DNA from: Dechloromonas sp. A34
GTDB lineage: Bacteria; Pseudomonadota; Gammaproteobacteria; Burkholderiales; Rhodocyclaceae
Assembly (NCBI RefSeq): GCF_026261605.1
Contig: NZ_CP102486.1
Location: forward strand, 3,038,001 to 3,102,000
Direction of reading: 5' to 3'
DNA length: 64,000 bases
Made by a program: the position numbers and the translations under genes. The stretch's first letter is position 1. Every line of letters begins with the position of its first letter. The notes under the pieces are model-generated. The model ran no database searches. It saw only the letters and a list, made by a program, of their open reading frames with translations, and had not been told where the DNA came from. Positions 35,235 through 44,958 of this stretch are shown here, one piece after another.

Positions 35235-35310
35235 TGGAGCGGCAGAAGAGTCTCGAACTCTCGACCTCAACCTTGGCAAGGTTGCGCTCTACCAACTGAG
35301 CTACTGCCGC
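35235..35310 (-). tRNA. tRNA-Gly (GCC anticodon), copy 1
   Basis: Same sequence as 35021-35096, first in the tRNA string downstream of pgsA. Confidence 0.96.
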
Positions 35311-35360
35311 GTCAAACAGAGCGCGCATTATAGACGCCCCAAGGGGGTTGTCAACATCGG

Positions 35361-35942
35361 CTACTGTTTTTCCGCGCTACGCTTGGCAATTTCCGGCCAG
35401 GCCATGCGCAGGTAGTAGCCCATCGACCAGAGGGTCAACAAGGCTGCAATCCAGATCAGCCAGTTGCCGATGATGCGAACATCGAAGCCGAACAGTGGCG
35501 CCGAATACAACAGCAGTGGAATCGCCGTCATTTGCGCGGCTGTCTTGATCTTGCCAAGCATGGACACCGCCACGCTTTTCGCGGCCCCAATCTTGGCCAT
35601 CCACTCACGCAGGGCGGAAATGGTGATTTCGCGTCCGATGATGATGGTGGCGACGATGGCATCGGTTCTACCGAGTTGGACCAGGATAATCAGTGCTGCC
35701 GCCACCATCAGCTTATCTGCAACTGGATCGAGAAAGGCACCAAAAGCCGATGTCTGGTCCAGCTTTCGCGCCAGATAGCCGTCAGCCCAGTCAGTGAACG
35801 CTGCCGCCACAAATAGCCAGGTGGCGGCAAAATCGCGCTCGTGGGGTGTCGCCCAGCCTGCTGGCAGGAAATAGACGGCGATAAGCAGCGGTATCGCGAC
35901 AATACGGAGCCAGGTAAGGAGAATGGGCAGGTTGAAGGGCAT
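35361..35942 (-). CDS. pgsA: CDP-diacylglycerol-glycerol-3-phosphate 3-phosphatidyltransferase
   Basis: 193 residues, integral membrane. Makes phosphatidylglycerol phosphate, the first step towards phosphatidylglycerol and cardiolipin. The CDP-alcohol phosphotransferase motif is present with all Asp residues: DWADGYLARKLDQTSAFGAF then LDPVADK. N-terminus MPFNLPILLTWLRIVAIPLL is typical. Three bases separate it from the uvrC stop, so the two form the common uvrC-pgsA operon leading into the tRNA cluster. Confidence 0.96.
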   Translation of the reverse strand: MPFNLPILLTWLRIVAIPLLIAVYFLPAGWATPHERDFAATWLFVAAAFTDWADGYLARKLDQTSAFGAFLDPVADKLMVAAALIILVQLGRTDAIVATIIIGREITISALREWMAKIGAAKSVAVSMLGKIKTAAQMTAIPLLLYSAPLFGFDVRIIGNWLIWIAALLTLWSMGYYLRMAWPEIAKRSAEKQ

Positions 35943-35945
35943 GTG

Positions 35946-37757
35946 TCAGTGTAATGCGGAATAAATCTTTTCGGCCATTTCCCGACTGATGCCGGGCACC
36001 TCTGTCAATTGTTCGAGGCTCGCCGCGAGTACTCCGGTCAGCCCCCCAAATCTTGAAACCAGTGCTTTCCGTCGTGCGGGGCCAATGCCGGGAAGACTTT
36101 CGAGCGTCGACGTTTTCCTGGTCTTGCCACGTTGGGCACGATGGCCGGTGATGGCGAAACGGTGGGCTTCGTCGCGAATTTCCTGGATCAGATGCAATGC
36201 CGGGTGTTCCGGCGGCAATTGTAGCGGCTCCCGGCCGATCGGAAAAATTAGCGTTTCCAGGCCTGGCTTGCGTTCCACCCCTTTGGCCACGCCCAGCATC
36301 GGGAGGTGCGCCAGTCCGAGATCGGCCAGCGCGCTGTAGGCTGAACTGACCTGTCCTTTGCCGCCATCGATCAGAATCAGGTCTGGTGCCGTCCCCTCCC
36401 CGGCTGCGATGCTGTCATAGCGTCGGGTTACTGCCTGACGCATGGCGGCATAATCGTCACCGGGCTGGATATCGCGGATGTTGAAGCGACGGTAATCGGA
36501 CTTCTTCATGGCGCTTCCCTGATAAACCACACAGGAGGCAACGGCAGCCTCGCCCATGGTATGGCTGATATCGAAGCATTCGATCCGAACGATCGGCTCG
36601 GCTAGCTGCAGGGCTTCCTGCAGAGCGGCCAGGCGTTGCTCCTGCTGGGCAGTCGCCTGATTGCGGGCAAGAATGGCAAGGCGACCATTCTGCATGGCCA
36701 TCTCGACCCAGGCTTTTTGCGTGACCGAGCGCGCTTCCTGGATCGGCACCGGTCGACCGGCAAGTTCACTCAACGTCGATTCGGTTTCGCTCCCCTCCTC
36801 TTCCGACGGCAACGGGGACACGAGCAATCGGGCGGGCGCCGGGTGCGCGGCATAGTGCTGACGGATGAACGCCGCAACCGCGTCGGCTCCCGTTGATTCA
36901 CCGACGTTGCTCGGAAACAGCGGACGGTCACCGAGATGCCTGCCGCCGCGAACCATGGCGAGATTGACGCACAACTGCCCGGCTTCCTTGAGCGCCACCA
37001 CGATATCGACGTCTTCGCCCTTGCTGCTGGAGACGTACTGTTTTTCCTGCACTTGGTGCAGCGACTGGATCTGGTCGCGATAGACGGCCGCCTGCTCGAA
37101 GGCCAGGCGCTCGGCGGCCTCTTCCATTGACCGGGTCAGGCGCTTGGTGACTTCCTGTTGTTTGCCGAGCAGGAACATCGTCGCCAACTGGACATCGGCC
37201 GCATAGTCTTCCGGCGCAATGAGGTCAACGCACGGTCCGCTGCAGCGCTTGATCTGATAGAGCAGGCAGGGGCGGGAGCGATTGGCGAAAACCGAGTCTT
37301 CACAGGTCCGCAGGCGAAACATCTTTTGCAGCAATTGAATACTGTCACGCACGGCCCACGAGGAAGGGTACGGTCCGAAATAGTCGGCTTTGCGGTCCGG
37401 ACTGCCCCGATAGAACCCCAGACGTGGATACTTGCCCTTCGTTACAACGATGTAAGGATAGGATTTGTCATCGCGAAACAGGATGTTGTAGCGCGGCGCC
37501 AGCGACTTGATCAGATTGTTCTCGAGCAGCAGCGCTTCGGCCTCGGTGCGCGTCGCCGTCGTCTCGACAACCGCAATCTGGCTGACCATATGGGCGATGC
37601 GCGGGCTCGACAGATTTTCGCGAAAGTACGACGACACCCGCTTTTTCAGATTCTTGGCCTTGCCGACGTAAAGGACGTAGCCGGAGGCATCCAGCATGCG
37701 GTAAACACCCGGCAACTCGGTCAACGAGGCGAGAAATGCCTTGGCATCGAACCCCAT
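35946..37757 (-). CDS. uvrC: excinuclease ABC subunit C
   Basis: 603 residues. Makes the dual incisions in nucleotide excision repair with UvrB. GIY-YIG nuclease at the N-terminus (PGVYRMLDASGYVLYVGKAK), a Cys cluster (SRPCLLYQIKRCSGPCVDL), UVR helix, RNase H-like endonuclease domain (RIECFDISHTMGEAAVASCV; DLILIDGGKGQ) and a C-terminal helix-hairpin-helix pair (LESLPGIGPARRKALVSRFG). Full length. Start ATG 37757. Confidence 0.97.
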   Translation of the reverse strand: MGFDAKAFLASLTELPGVYRMLDASGYVLYVGKAKNLKKRVSSYFRENLSSPRIAHMVSQIAVVETTATRTEAEALLLENNLIKSLAPRYNILFRDDKSYPYIVVTKGKYPRLGFYRGSPDRKADYFGPYPSSWAVRDSIQLLQKMFRLRTCEDSVFANRSRPCLLYQIKRCSGPCVDLIAPEDYAADVQLATMFLLGKQQEVTKRLTRSMEEAAERLAFEQAAVYRDQIQSLHQVQEKQYVSSSKGEDVDIVVALKEAGQLCVNLAMVRGGRHLGDRPLFPSNVGESTGADAVAAFIRQHYAAHPAPARLLVSPLPSEEEGSETESTLSELAGRPVPIQEARSVTQKAWVEMAMQNGRLAILARNQATAQQEQRLAALQEALQLAEPIVRIECFDISHTMGEAAVASCVVYQGSAMKKSDYRRFNIRDIQPGDDYAAMRQAVTRRYDSIAAGEGTAPDLILIDGGKGQVSSAYSALADLGLAHLPMLGVAKGVERKPGLETLIFPIGREPLQLPPEHPALHLIQEIRDEAHRFAITGHRAQRGKTRKTSTLESLPGIGPARRKALVSRFGGLTGVLAASLEQLTEVPGISREMAEKIYSALH

Positions 37758-37769
37758 GGCCGTACCTGA

Positions 37770-38417
37770 TTAACCTAGCCGAGCCTTGACGCCGGCAAAA
37801 ACGGCTTCGAAACTCTCGCGAGATAGACGCCCGGTGCGCCAGTTGTAGCCACTGCAGTGATAGCTGTCGATGAGCAGACGACCATCCGGCAAGGCGTGGC
37901 TAACGTTGTGCCCAAAAACAAAACTCTTCGGCTTGAGGCTATAGCTCCAGAGCAAAGCCTGGTGTGCGATGGCGCCCAAGGCAACGATGACTTTCAAGGC
38001 TGGCATCGCGGCCAGTTCGGCTTGCAGATGGCTATTGCACTGGCGGATTTCGGCTGTAGTCGGCTTGTTGGCCGGGGGCAGGCAACGCACGGCATTGGTA
38101 ATACGGCAGTTGTGCAACTGCATGGCCGGATTGGCCCAATTGTCCGACCCGAGCGGCTCCGCGGCGCTGGCAAAGCCGAAACGATGCAGGGCCGGGTAAA
38201 GCAGTTCGCCGGCGACGTCACCGGTAAATGGGCGACCGGTACGATTCGCTCCTTTTTCACCGGGGCCGAGGCCGACGACGAGCAGTTCGGCATCGAGGGC
38301 GCCGAAGGCGGGAACGGGCAACGCGTGCCAGTCGGGGTCGCGCCGACGAATGTTCGCCAGGTGTTCGGCCAGGCGCGGACAGGCAATGCAGTCTTGAGGA
38401 TCGGTAAAGGCAGGCAT
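37770..38417 (-). CDS. uracil-DNA glycosylase (family 5/UdgB-like)
   Basis: 215 residues from ATG 38417. Removes deaminated bases from DNA. A likely iron-sulfur Cys set begins at CIACPRLAEH. Motif 1 GLGPGEKGANRTGRPFTGD lacks the polar catalytic Asn or Asp of families 1 and 4, as in family 5. NAVRCLPPANKPTTAEIRQC follows, then motif 3 HCSGYNWRTGRL. The longer frame to 38537 overlaps the divergent earP gene. Only 24 bases separate the two divergent starts. Confidence 0.85.
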   Translation of the reverse strand: MPAFTDPQDCIACPRLAEHLANIRRRDPDWHALPVPAFGALDAELLVVGLGPGEKGANRTGRPFTGDVAGELLYPALHRFGFASAAEPLGSDNWANPAMQLHNCRITNAVRCLPPANKPTTAEIRQCNSHLQAELAAMPALKVIVALGAIAHQALLWSYSLKPKSFVFGHNVSHALPDGRLLIDSYHCSGYNWRTGRLSRESFEAVFAGVKARLG

Positions 38418-38441
38418 GGCGGCGATGTTAGCATGGCGGCC

Positions 38442-39523
38442 ATGCAGCTTCATTGGGACATCTTTTGCCGCGTGATCGACAACTATGGTGACATAGGCGT
38501 CTGCTGGCGGCTCGCCCGGCAACTGGCCGCGGAACATGGCAAGCAGGTTCGCTTATGGCTGGATGACCTGGATTGCCTGCAGCCCCTCTGCCCGGCTATC
38601 GATGTGACCCAGGCCCGACAGCAATGCCAAGGCGTCGACATCATTCATTGGACTGAAACACCAACCGTCGACCGCGTTGGCGAGGTTGTAATCGAGGCTT
38701 TTGCCTGCGAGCTTCCGACAGCCTATCTCGACGCCATGACGCAAACGCTACCCAAGCCGTGTTGGATCAATCTCGAATACCTGACCGCGGAGTCCTGGAC
38801 TGTGAGCTGCCATGGCCTGGCTTCGCCCCACCCTTCCCTGCCGCTGACCAAATACTTCTTTTTCCCCGGCTTCTCGGCAGGCACCGGCGGCTTGTTGCGG
38901 GAAGAAGGCCTGCTGGCCGAGCTCGAGCGCGAAATGGCGCAGCTTCAAGACCGTAGCGGCCTCGAGATCAGCCTTTTTTGCTACGACACGCCCCCGTTGG
39001 TGCACTGCTCGACCTGCTCGCCAAATCGCCGACCGAAATTCGCCTGCATGTCGCACCCGGCAAACCGCTGGCAGCCGTCGCTTCACATCTGGGCGGTAGC
39101 GGTCCGTGGCAACGTGGCATGCTCAGCGTGCTGCCGTTCGCCTTCCTGCCCCAGGATGAATATGATCGCCTGCTATGGCGCTGCGACGTCAATTTCGTGC
39201 GCGGTGAGGACTCTTTCGTTCGCGCCCAGTGGGCTGGGCGGCCTTTCGTCTGGCAGATTTACCAACAGCAGGAAGCGGCGCACCTAGTCAAGCTGGAGGC
39301 TTTTCTGGATATATACGCCAGCGAATTGAAGCCGTCGGCGGCGAGCGCCACTCTCAATCTCTTCAGGGCATGGAATTCTGGTGGCGACTTGCGGCAACCG
39401 TGGGCCGATTTTCTCACGGCAAGGAGCGAAATCGCCCGTCACAGCAAGGCTTGGGCGATTCACCTGGCGCAAAATCCGAATCTTGCCGAATCGCTCGTCA
39501 AGTTCTGCGCCGCCAAGGTATAA
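38442..39523 (+). CDS. earP: EF-P arginine rhamnosyltransferase EarP (frameshifted)
   Basis: Transfers rhamnose from dTDP-rhamnose to Arg32 of elongation factor P. The N-terminal frame starts MQLHWDIFCRVIDNYGDIGV and runs to LFCYDTPP. The C-terminal frame resumes VGALLDLLAKSP and continues through RGEDSFVRAQWAGRPFVWQI, which holds the family's nucleotide-sugar-binding motif, to the stop at 39523. The break is at five Cs, 38991-38995; one extra C makes a single protein of about 360 residues. It sits immediately upstream of efp, as usual for EarP-type organisms. Confidence 0.9.
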
Positions 39524-39562
39524 TCCGACGCTTTTATTTTTCAGCTTTTTTGGGAATCCCGA

Positions 39563-40120
39563 ATGAAGACCGCAATGGAACTCCGCTCCGGCAACGTCAT
39601 TATGGTTGGTGCCGACCCGCTCGTCGTCCAGAAGACCGAGTACAACAAGTCTGGCCGTAACGCCGCTGTGGTCAAGATGAAGCTCAAGAACCTGTTGTCC
39701 GGCGCTGCTTCCGAAGCCGTCTACAAGGCTGACGACAAGTTTGAAGTGGTTCAGCTCGACAAGAAGGAAGTGACCTACTCCTACTTCGCTGACCCGATGT
39801 ACGTTTTCATGGATGCCGAGTACAACCAGTTCGAAGTCGAAGCCGAGAACATGGTCGATGCGCTCAAGTATCTGGAAGATGGTCTGGCCTGCGAAGTCGT
39901 TTTCTACGACGGCAAGGCCATTTCGGTCGAACTGCCGAACAGCGTGGTGCGCGAAGTGATCTACACCGAACCCGCTGTCAAGGGCGATACCTCGGGCAAG
40001 GTCTTGAAGCCTGCCCGCCTGGCTACCGGTTTCGAGCTGCCAGTTCCGGCTTTCGTCAGCATTGGCGACAAGATCGAAATCGACACCCGTACCGACGAAT
40101 ACAAGAGCCGCGCCAAGTAA
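39563..40120 (+). CDS. efp: elongation factor P
   Basis: 185 residues, three beta-barrel domains. Relieves ribosome stalling at polyproline. Arg32 in the KSGRNAAV loop is the rhamnosylation site, in place of the Lys34 of enteric EF-P, which agrees with earP upstream. C-terminal signature [18 protein letters not shown]. Followed by a strong hairpin terminator. Codon use is strongly biased, as in highly expressed genes. Confidence 0.97.
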   Translation: MKTAMELRSGNVIMVGADPLVVQKTEYNKSGRNAAVVKMKLKNLLSGAASEAVYKADDKFEVVQLDKKEVTYSYFADPMYVFMDAEYNQFEVEAENMVDALKYLEDGLACEVVFYDGKAISVELPNSVVREVIYTEPAVKGDTSGKVLKPARLATGFELPVPAFVSIGDKIEIDTRTDEYKSRAK

Positions 40121-40143
40121 TCCGCGATCTTCTTAGTTGGTTC

Positions 40144-40169
40144 AATCGGGCAGCTTCGGCTGCCCGATT
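40144..40169. terminator. hairpin terminator between efp and nagZ
   Basis: 11-bp stem AATCGGGCAGC closed by a TTCG tetraloop, between convergent genes. T-rich tract after it on the plus strand (ATTTCATTTC). Confidence 0.75.
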
Positions 40170-40174
40170 TCATT

Positions 40175-41194
40175 TCAGGCCGTCAATTGCGCGATGCTTT
40201 GCAAGGCCGCCTGATACCGCGGCTCGGCCTGAAGGGCTGGCCAAGCTTTTGCCGGTTGCCCGGAGAGCAGCACCTCGACCCGCTTGCCTCGTCTGGCATC
40301 AATCTCCGGCTTCCACTCAGCCAGAACTTCCGCCACGGCCTCAGGTGCGTTGCACACCAGCAACATGTCGCAACCGGCACGGTAGGCGGTGTCGACTCGA
40401 TTGAGCATGCTGCCGACGATGCCAGCCCCAGCCATCGAGAGATCATCGGTGAAAACGACACCCTCAAAGTTAATGTCGTTTCTTAGATAATTTATCCATT
40501 TATTTGAAAATACAGCTGTATTGCAATCCATACAGTTGTAAATCACATGTGCTGCCATCACCGCATCCAGATCGAGGCGACGATAAGGAACGAGGTCTTC
40601 CTGCATTGCTTCCAGGCTACGGTCGTCGACCGGCAACTCGACGTGCGAGTCGGGAATCACATAGCCGTGACCGGGAAAATGTTTGCCGCAGGAACCCATT
40701 CCAGCCTCGCGCAAGCCGCCATTCAAGGCATCGGCCAGCGCCACCACGGCGGCAGGCTGACGGTGGAAGGCGCGATCGCCAATGACCCGTGACGGGCCGT
40801 AGTCAAGATCAAGAACAGGCGTAAATGAGTAATCGACACCACGCGCCCGCAACTCAGCAGCAAGCACGTAGCCGACATCGCGGGCAGCAGCCAGGCCGGC
40901 CTCCGGGCTCCGATCCCATAAACGGCCGAGCGCGGCCATCGGTGGCAGGCGGGTAAATCCGTCGCGGAAACGCTGTACCCTGCCCCCTTCGTGATCGACA
41001 GCGATCAGCAAGGCGGGCGAGCGCAAGGCGTGAATTTCCCCGGTCAGCACTTCCAGTTGCTGCGGATTGGCATAGTTTCGACTGAAGAGAATGATGCCGC
41101 CCACCAAGGGATGACAAAGGCGCTCGCGGTCGAGGTCGGTAAGTTGAAGACCGGCGATGTCGATCATCAGCGGGCCGAGGTCGAGGTACATCAT
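40175..41194 (-). CDS. nagZ: beta-N-acetylhexosaminidase
   Basis: 339 residues, glycoside hydrolase family 3, cytoplasmic. Removes N-acetylglucosamine from anhydro-muropeptides in cell-wall recycling. Signatures: IAVDHEGGRVQRFR, CGKHFPGHGYVIPDSHVELP with the catalytic His/Asp loop, and VVFTDDLSMAGA holding the nucleophile Asp. Start ATG 41194 overlaps the acpS stop as ATGA. A stretch at about 40469-40552 is unusually AT-rich for this gene. Confidence 0.95.
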   Translation of the reverse strand: MMYLDLGPLMIDIAGLQLTDLDRERLCHPLVGGIILFSRNYANPQQLEVLTGEIHALRSPALLIAVDHEGGRVQRFRDGFTRLPPMAALGRLWDRSPEAGLAAARDVGYVLAAELRARGVDYSFTPVLDLDYGPSRVIGDRAFHRQPAAVVALADALNGGLREAGMGSCGKHFPGHGYVIPDSHVELPVDDRSLEAMQEDLVPYRRLDLDAVMAAHVIYNCMDCNTAVFSNKWINYLRNDINFEGVVFTDDLSMAGAGIVGSMLNRVDTAYRAGCDMLLVCNAPEAVAEVLAEWKPEIDARRGKRVEVLLSGQPAKAWPALQAEPRYQAALQSIAQLTA

Positions 41195-41568
41195 GGACGT
41201 TCCAGAATGACGTAGGCGATGGCGTAATCAGCTTCATCGCTCAGCGAAAGGTGAGCCTTGAGGCCCTGGGTTTCGATCATTTCAGCCAGCTGACCGCAAA
41301 AAACCAGGATCGGTTTGCCCAGTTCGTCATGGCTGACGGCAATGGCCGGCAAGACCGCAGGCGGCCGCACGCCGGTGCCCAGCGCCTTGCTGAAAGCCTC
41401 CTTGGCGGCAAAGCGCTTGGCAAGAAACCGTCCCTTGTTGGCGGCTCGGGTGAATTCGACAATTTCCTGCGGCGCCAGCAACTTCTCCACCGCCCGGTCG
41501 CCATGCCGATCCCACATGCCTTGCAGGCGCTTGACAGCGACGATGTCGGTGCCAATTCCGTAGATCAT
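41191..41568 (-). CDS. acpS: holo-[acyl-carrier-protein] synthase
   Basis: 125 residues. Transfers 4'-phosphopantetheine from CoA to Ser36 of acyl carrier protein. Motifs: MIYGIGTDIVAVKRLQ with the metal-binding Asp, and RFLAKRFAAKEAFSKALGTG. Start ATG 41568 overlaps the pdxJ stop (ATGA), preferred over 41577. Its partner acpP lies at 53814-54050. Confidence 0.96.
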   Translation of the reverse strand: MIYGIGTDIVAVKRLQGMWDRHGDRAVEKLLAPQEIVEFTRAANKGRFLAKRFAAKEAFSKALGTGVRPPAVLPAIAVSHDELGKPILVFCGQLAEMIETQGLKAHLSLSDEADYAIAYVILERP

Positions 41569-42320
41569 TCGCCGCACTCAGCTGCTTCGCGCATCAGTTG
41601 CTTCATTTCGCGCACCGCTTCGCGCAGGCCGACAAAAATGGAGCGGCTGACAATGGCATGGCCGATATGCAGTTCGCGCACCCCGGCCAGCCGCGCCACG
41701 GGCTGCACGTTGTAGTAGTTCAAGGCATGGCCGGCGTTGAAGCGCATGCCGAGGTCGCGAATGCGCTGACCGGCCCGGCGAATCTTCGTCAGCTCGGCGA
41801 GTACGGCCGGCGCTTCGGCATCGCGACCGCGCGCATGGAAGGCATGGGCATAAGGGCCGGTATGGATTTCACAGACGCTGGCGTCGATCCGCGCGGCAGC
41901 TTCGATTTGCGGCAACTCGGCATCGATGAAGACGCTGGTGACGATGCCGGCCTCAGCCAACCGGGCAATGACGTCTTTGAGTCGCGACTCCTGGGCAACG
42001 ATGTCGAGGCCGCCCTCGGTGGTTACTTCATGGCGGCCTTCGGGAACCAGCATGGCCATTTCCGGCTGCAATCCGCAGGCGATGCCGACCATCTCGTCAG
42101 TCGCCGCCATTTCCAGGTTGAGCTTGACCTGCGTCAGTTCGCGCAGGCGCCGCACATCGGCATCCTGAATGTGTCGACGATCTTCGCGCAGATGGACGGT
42201 AATGCCGTCAGCGCCGCCGAGATGGGCTTCAACGGCTCCCCACACGGGATCTGGCTCATAGGTCTGGCGCGCCTGGCGCAGTGTGGCGATGTGGTCGATA
42301 TTGACGCCGAGTTCGATCAT
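41565..42320 (-). CDS. pdxJ: pyridoxine 5'-phosphate synthase
   Basis: 251 residues, TIM barrel. Condenses 3-amino-2-oxopropyl phosphate with deoxyxylulose 5-phosphate. Signatures: ELGVNIDHIATLRQARQT, GADGITVHLREDRRHIQD, CEIHTGPYAHAF and LHIGHAIVSRSIFVGL. Start ATG 42320 overlaps the recO stop as ATGA. Confidence 0.97.
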   Translation of the reverse strand: MIELGVNIDHIATLRQARQTYEPDPVWGAVEAHLGGADGITVHLREDRRHIQDADVRRLRELTQVKLNLEMAATDEMVGIACGLQPEMAMLVPEGRHEVTTEGGLDIVAQESRLKDVIARLAEAGIVTSVFIDAELPQIEAAARIDASVCEIHTGPYAHAFHARGRDAEAPAVLAELTKIRRAGQRIRDLGMRFNAGHALNYYNVQPVARLAGVRELHIGHAIVSRSIFVGLREAVREMKQLMREAAECGE

Positions 42321-43045
42321 AGTTCCTGCAACTCCCTGAATATCTTGCGTGTTTCGAGTTCCTTGCCGGCCAGATAATAAGCCATCAATGTCCGCATCAG
42401 CTGTTTGGCTTCGAGACGTGAACGCGGGTCGGCGAAGTCCTCCGCCTCCAGGTCGAGCAGCGTCTTGCCGCACAGCACCTGGGCGGCGGCTTCGGCATGC
42501 TCCAGGCGGACCGGCCCCTGCTCCATCTGATAGTGGTAGAAGGCGGCAGGGTAGATAGGCAGGCCTTCGTTGTCGTGGGTCAGGGTCAAGCCATAGCCCA
42601 GTTCCTGCAACAGCGCTTTTTCGAAGCGACGCAGGTCGGCTTCACGTACCCTGCCGGCCGGATCAGACCCCAAGCGAGCCAGCATTTCGGCATAACGGGC
42701 AAACAGTTGCTCATGAGAGTCCTCACGCGGCAGCAGGTGCATTAGCAATTCGTTCAGGTAGTAGCCGCAGAACAGGGCTTCACCGGCCAGCAGCGGTTGC
42801 CCACCTTGCCATTCGGCCTTCATCAGGGTCAGGACTTCGCCTTTGCCGGCCCAGCCGACTTCAAGCGGCTGAAAAGCCATCAGCAGGCCGCGGATCGCCG
42901 ACCGCGGGCGCCGGGCGCCGCGTGCCAACAAGGCCATGCGTCCGAAATCGCGGGAAAAAACTTCGACAATGAGGCTGGTTTCGCGAAACGGATATGTGTG
43001 CAAGACGTAGGCCGGCTGGCCATCGACTTTGCTGCGCAGATTCAT
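42317..43045 (-). CDS. recO: DNA repair protein RecO
   Basis: 242 residues. Loads RecA with RecR. N-terminal OB fold ([40 protein letters not shown]), then the helical domain. The zinc-finger Cys residues of some RecO proteins are absent, as in many Gram-negatives. Start overlaps the era stop (ATGA). Confidence 0.95.
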   Translation of the reverse strand: MNLRSKVDGQPAYVLHTYPFRETSLIVEVFSRDFGRMALLARGARRPRSAIRGLLMAFQPLEVGWAGKGEVLTLMKAEWQGGQPLLAGEALFCGYYLNELLMHLLPREDSHEQLFARYAEMLARLGSDPAGRVREADLRRFEKALLQELGYGLTLTHDNEGLPIYPAAFYHYQMEQGPVRLEHAEAAAQVLCGKTLLDLEAEDFADPRSRLEAKQLMRTLMAYYLAGKELETRKIFRELQEL

Positions 43046-43926
43046 TCGTAACCGAGACTCTTCAGCAAACGTTCGTCATCGTTCCAGCCGGATTTGACCT
43101 TGACCCAGACCTCGAGATAGACCTTGCCGGCAAACAGGCGCTCCATGTCCTGGCGGGCTTCGCTGGCAATGCGCTTGAGCGACTCGCCGCCCTTGCCGAT
43201 GACGATGGCCTTGTGGCCGTCACGGTCAACAACGATGGCGGCGAAGATGCGCCGTAGATTGCCCTCGACCTCGAAGCGTTCGATCTCGACAGTGGTGGCA
43301 TAAGGCAATTCGTCGCCGAGCAGGCGAAAGACCTTTTCGCGAATGTACTCGGCGGCCAGAAAGCGTTCGCTTTTGTCGGTCAGGTCATCTTCCGGGAACA
43401 TCAGGCCTTCGTTGGGTAAGTGCTTGCGCGCCTCGGCCAGCAATTCATCGGTTTGTCGTCCCTTGGTCGCGCTGATCGGGACGATGGCCGCATAATCGTG
43501 TTCTGCCGCAACCTGCGCCAGGAAAGGCAGCAAGGCATTGCGCTCCTTGAACTGGTCGGTCTTGTTGACCACCAGAATGACCGGACGGTCCTTCGGCAAT
43601 AGTTTGACCACCGCCTGATCCTTGGCGTCATAGCGGCCGGCCTCGATAACGAACAAAACCAGATCGACGTCGCTCAGGGTCTGCGTGACGCCACGATTCA
43701 TCGCCCGGTTGAGCGCATTGGAAAACTTGGTCTGAAAACCCGGGGTATCGACGAATACGTACTGTGCATCCTCGTTGGTGACGATGCCGGTGATTCGGTG
43801 GCGGGTGGTTTGCGCCTTGCGCGAAACGATACTGATTTTCTCGCCGACCAGTCGGTTGAGTAACGTGGACTTGCCGACGTTGGGGCGACCAACGATGGCG
43901 ATATATCCGGAGCGGATTTTTTTCAT
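43042..43926 (-). CDS. era: GTPase Era
   Basis: 294 residues. GTPase that assists 16S rRNA maturation and 30S assembly. G1 [11 protein letters not shown]3 DTPGFQ, G4 NKTD, G5 SATKG; C-terminal KH domain with the RNA-binding [20 protein letters not shown] loop. Start overlaps the rnc stop (ATGA), giving the conserved rnc-era pair. Confidence 0.97.
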   Translation of the reverse strand: MKKIRSGYIAIVGRPNVGKSTLLNRLVGEKISIVSRKAQTTRHRITGIVTNEDAQYVFVDTPGFQTKFSNALNRAMNRGVTQTLSDVDLVLFVIEAGRYDAKDQAVVKLLPKDRPVILVVNKTDQFKERNALLPFLAQVAAEHDYAAIVPISATKGRQTDELLAEARKHLPNEGLMFPEDDLTDKSERFLAAEYIREKVFRLLGDELPYATTVEIERFEVEGNLRRIFAAIVVDRDGHKAIVIGKGGESLKRIASEARQDMERLFAGKVYLEVWVKVKSGWNDDERLLKSLGYE

Positions 43927-44591
43927 ACTAGCAGTTCCTTCAAGGCTTTTTCGGCAGCGACCTGTTCGGCAATCCGGCGACTGGCGCCGTGACCAATGGT
44001 GCGTAGCGGTGGATTGTCTATTTCGCAGGCCACCTCAAAGCGCTGCTCGTGAGCGGCACCGGAGGCTTCGAGCAACTGATAGCGCGGTAGAGGCTTCTTT
44101 CGCCCCTGCAGCCATTCTTGCAAGCTGGTTTTGGGATCCTTCTGGACCTGTCCGGGCTTGAGTTCGTCCAGCAACGGCGCGTAGAGATTGACGACTACGG
44201 CATGCGCTGCATCAAAACCGGCGTCGAGGTAGATTGCGCCAAACAGGGCTTCGAGGGCGTCCGCCAGAATGGAGGGGCGCTGGGCTCCGCCGCTTTTCAA
44301 TTCGCCCTCGCCGAGGCGCAGACTGTCGCCGAGATTTAATTGAGTGGCCAGCCGATGCAGCGCTTCCTGGCGGACCAGATTGGCCCGCAAACGCGAGAGA
44401 TCGCCCTCCGGCAGATTGGGAAAGCGGTGAAACAACGCAGCGGCGATCACGCAATCGAGTATGCCGTCACCGAGGAATTCCAGCCGCTCGTTGTTCGGCG
44501 TGCCAAAGCTGCGGTGCGTCAGGGCGGTTCGGAGAAGAAGCTGATCCGAAAAGTTGTGGCCAAGTTTCTGGGCGACAGACAGCGCAGTCAT
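43923..44591 (-). CDS. rnc: ribonuclease III
   Basis: 222 residues. Cleaves double-stranded RNA, including the rRNA precursor. RNase III signature [17 protein letters not shown] with catalytic Glu/Asp, second acidic site [15 protein letters not shown], and C-terminal double-stranded RNA-binding domain ([39 protein letters not shown]). Three bases separate it from the DUF4845 gene upstream. Confidence 0.97.
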   Translation of the reverse strand: MTALSVAQKLGHNFSDQLLLRTALTHRSFGTPNNERLEFLGDGILDCVIAAALFHRFPNLPEGDLSRLRANLVRQEALHRLATQLNLGDSLRLGEGELKSGGAQRPSILADALEALFGAIYLDAGFDAAHAVVVNLYAPLLDELKPGQVQKDPKTSLQEWLQGRKKPLPRYQLLEASGAAHEQRFEVACEIDNPPLRTIGHGASRRIAEQVAAEKALKELLV

Positions 44592-44594
44592 CCC

Positions 44595-44948
44595 TTATTG
44601 CCCGACACTGCTTCCCTTGTAGTCAATAAGCAGGCTGACGTTCCAAAAGAGCGGGATCCGCTTTTCGTAGGCGAATTCGATAACGATCTTTCCGCCATTC
44701 TTGGAAATCTCAAGTTCTTTGCCCGAAAACTCCAGCATGTCGATTTCCGCGAAGCGGTCGAAAGTATTGCGGACATCGGCCACCGTTGATTCCGGCCCCA
44801 TTTTGGCCGCGGTCGCTTTGACATCCTTCAGAATCTTGGAGTACTCGATGACGCTGGGGGTTACTTTCATACCGAGTACGGCGACCAGAATGAAAATGAT
44901 GCCCCAGAAGATCAAGCCAGAAAGCGCTACGCCGCGTTGATATTTCAT
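44595..44948 (-). CDS. DUF4845 membrane protein
   Basis: 117 residues: MKYQRGVALSGLIFWGIIFI gives one N-terminal membrane helix; the rest is a small extracytoplasmic domain (VTPSVIEYSKILKDVKATAA then FSGKELEISKNGGKIVIEFA). The family lies between lepB and rnc in many beta- and gammaproteobacteria and has no known role. Start ATG 44948 rather than 44990 by family and hydrophobicity. Confidence 0.92.
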   Translation of the reverse strand: MKYQRGVALSGLIFWGIIFILVAVLGMKVTPSVIEYSKILKDVKATAAKMGPESTVADVRNTFDRFAEIDMLEFSGKELEISKNGGKIVIEFAYEKRIPLFWNVSLLIDYKGSSVGQ

Positions 44949-44958
44949 TTGATATCCC

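Noticed and set aside
37857..38441. Upstream extension of the earP frame to 37857
   Set aside because: It lies antisense to the uracil-DNA glycosylase; EarP family proteins start at the WDIFCRVIDN segment.
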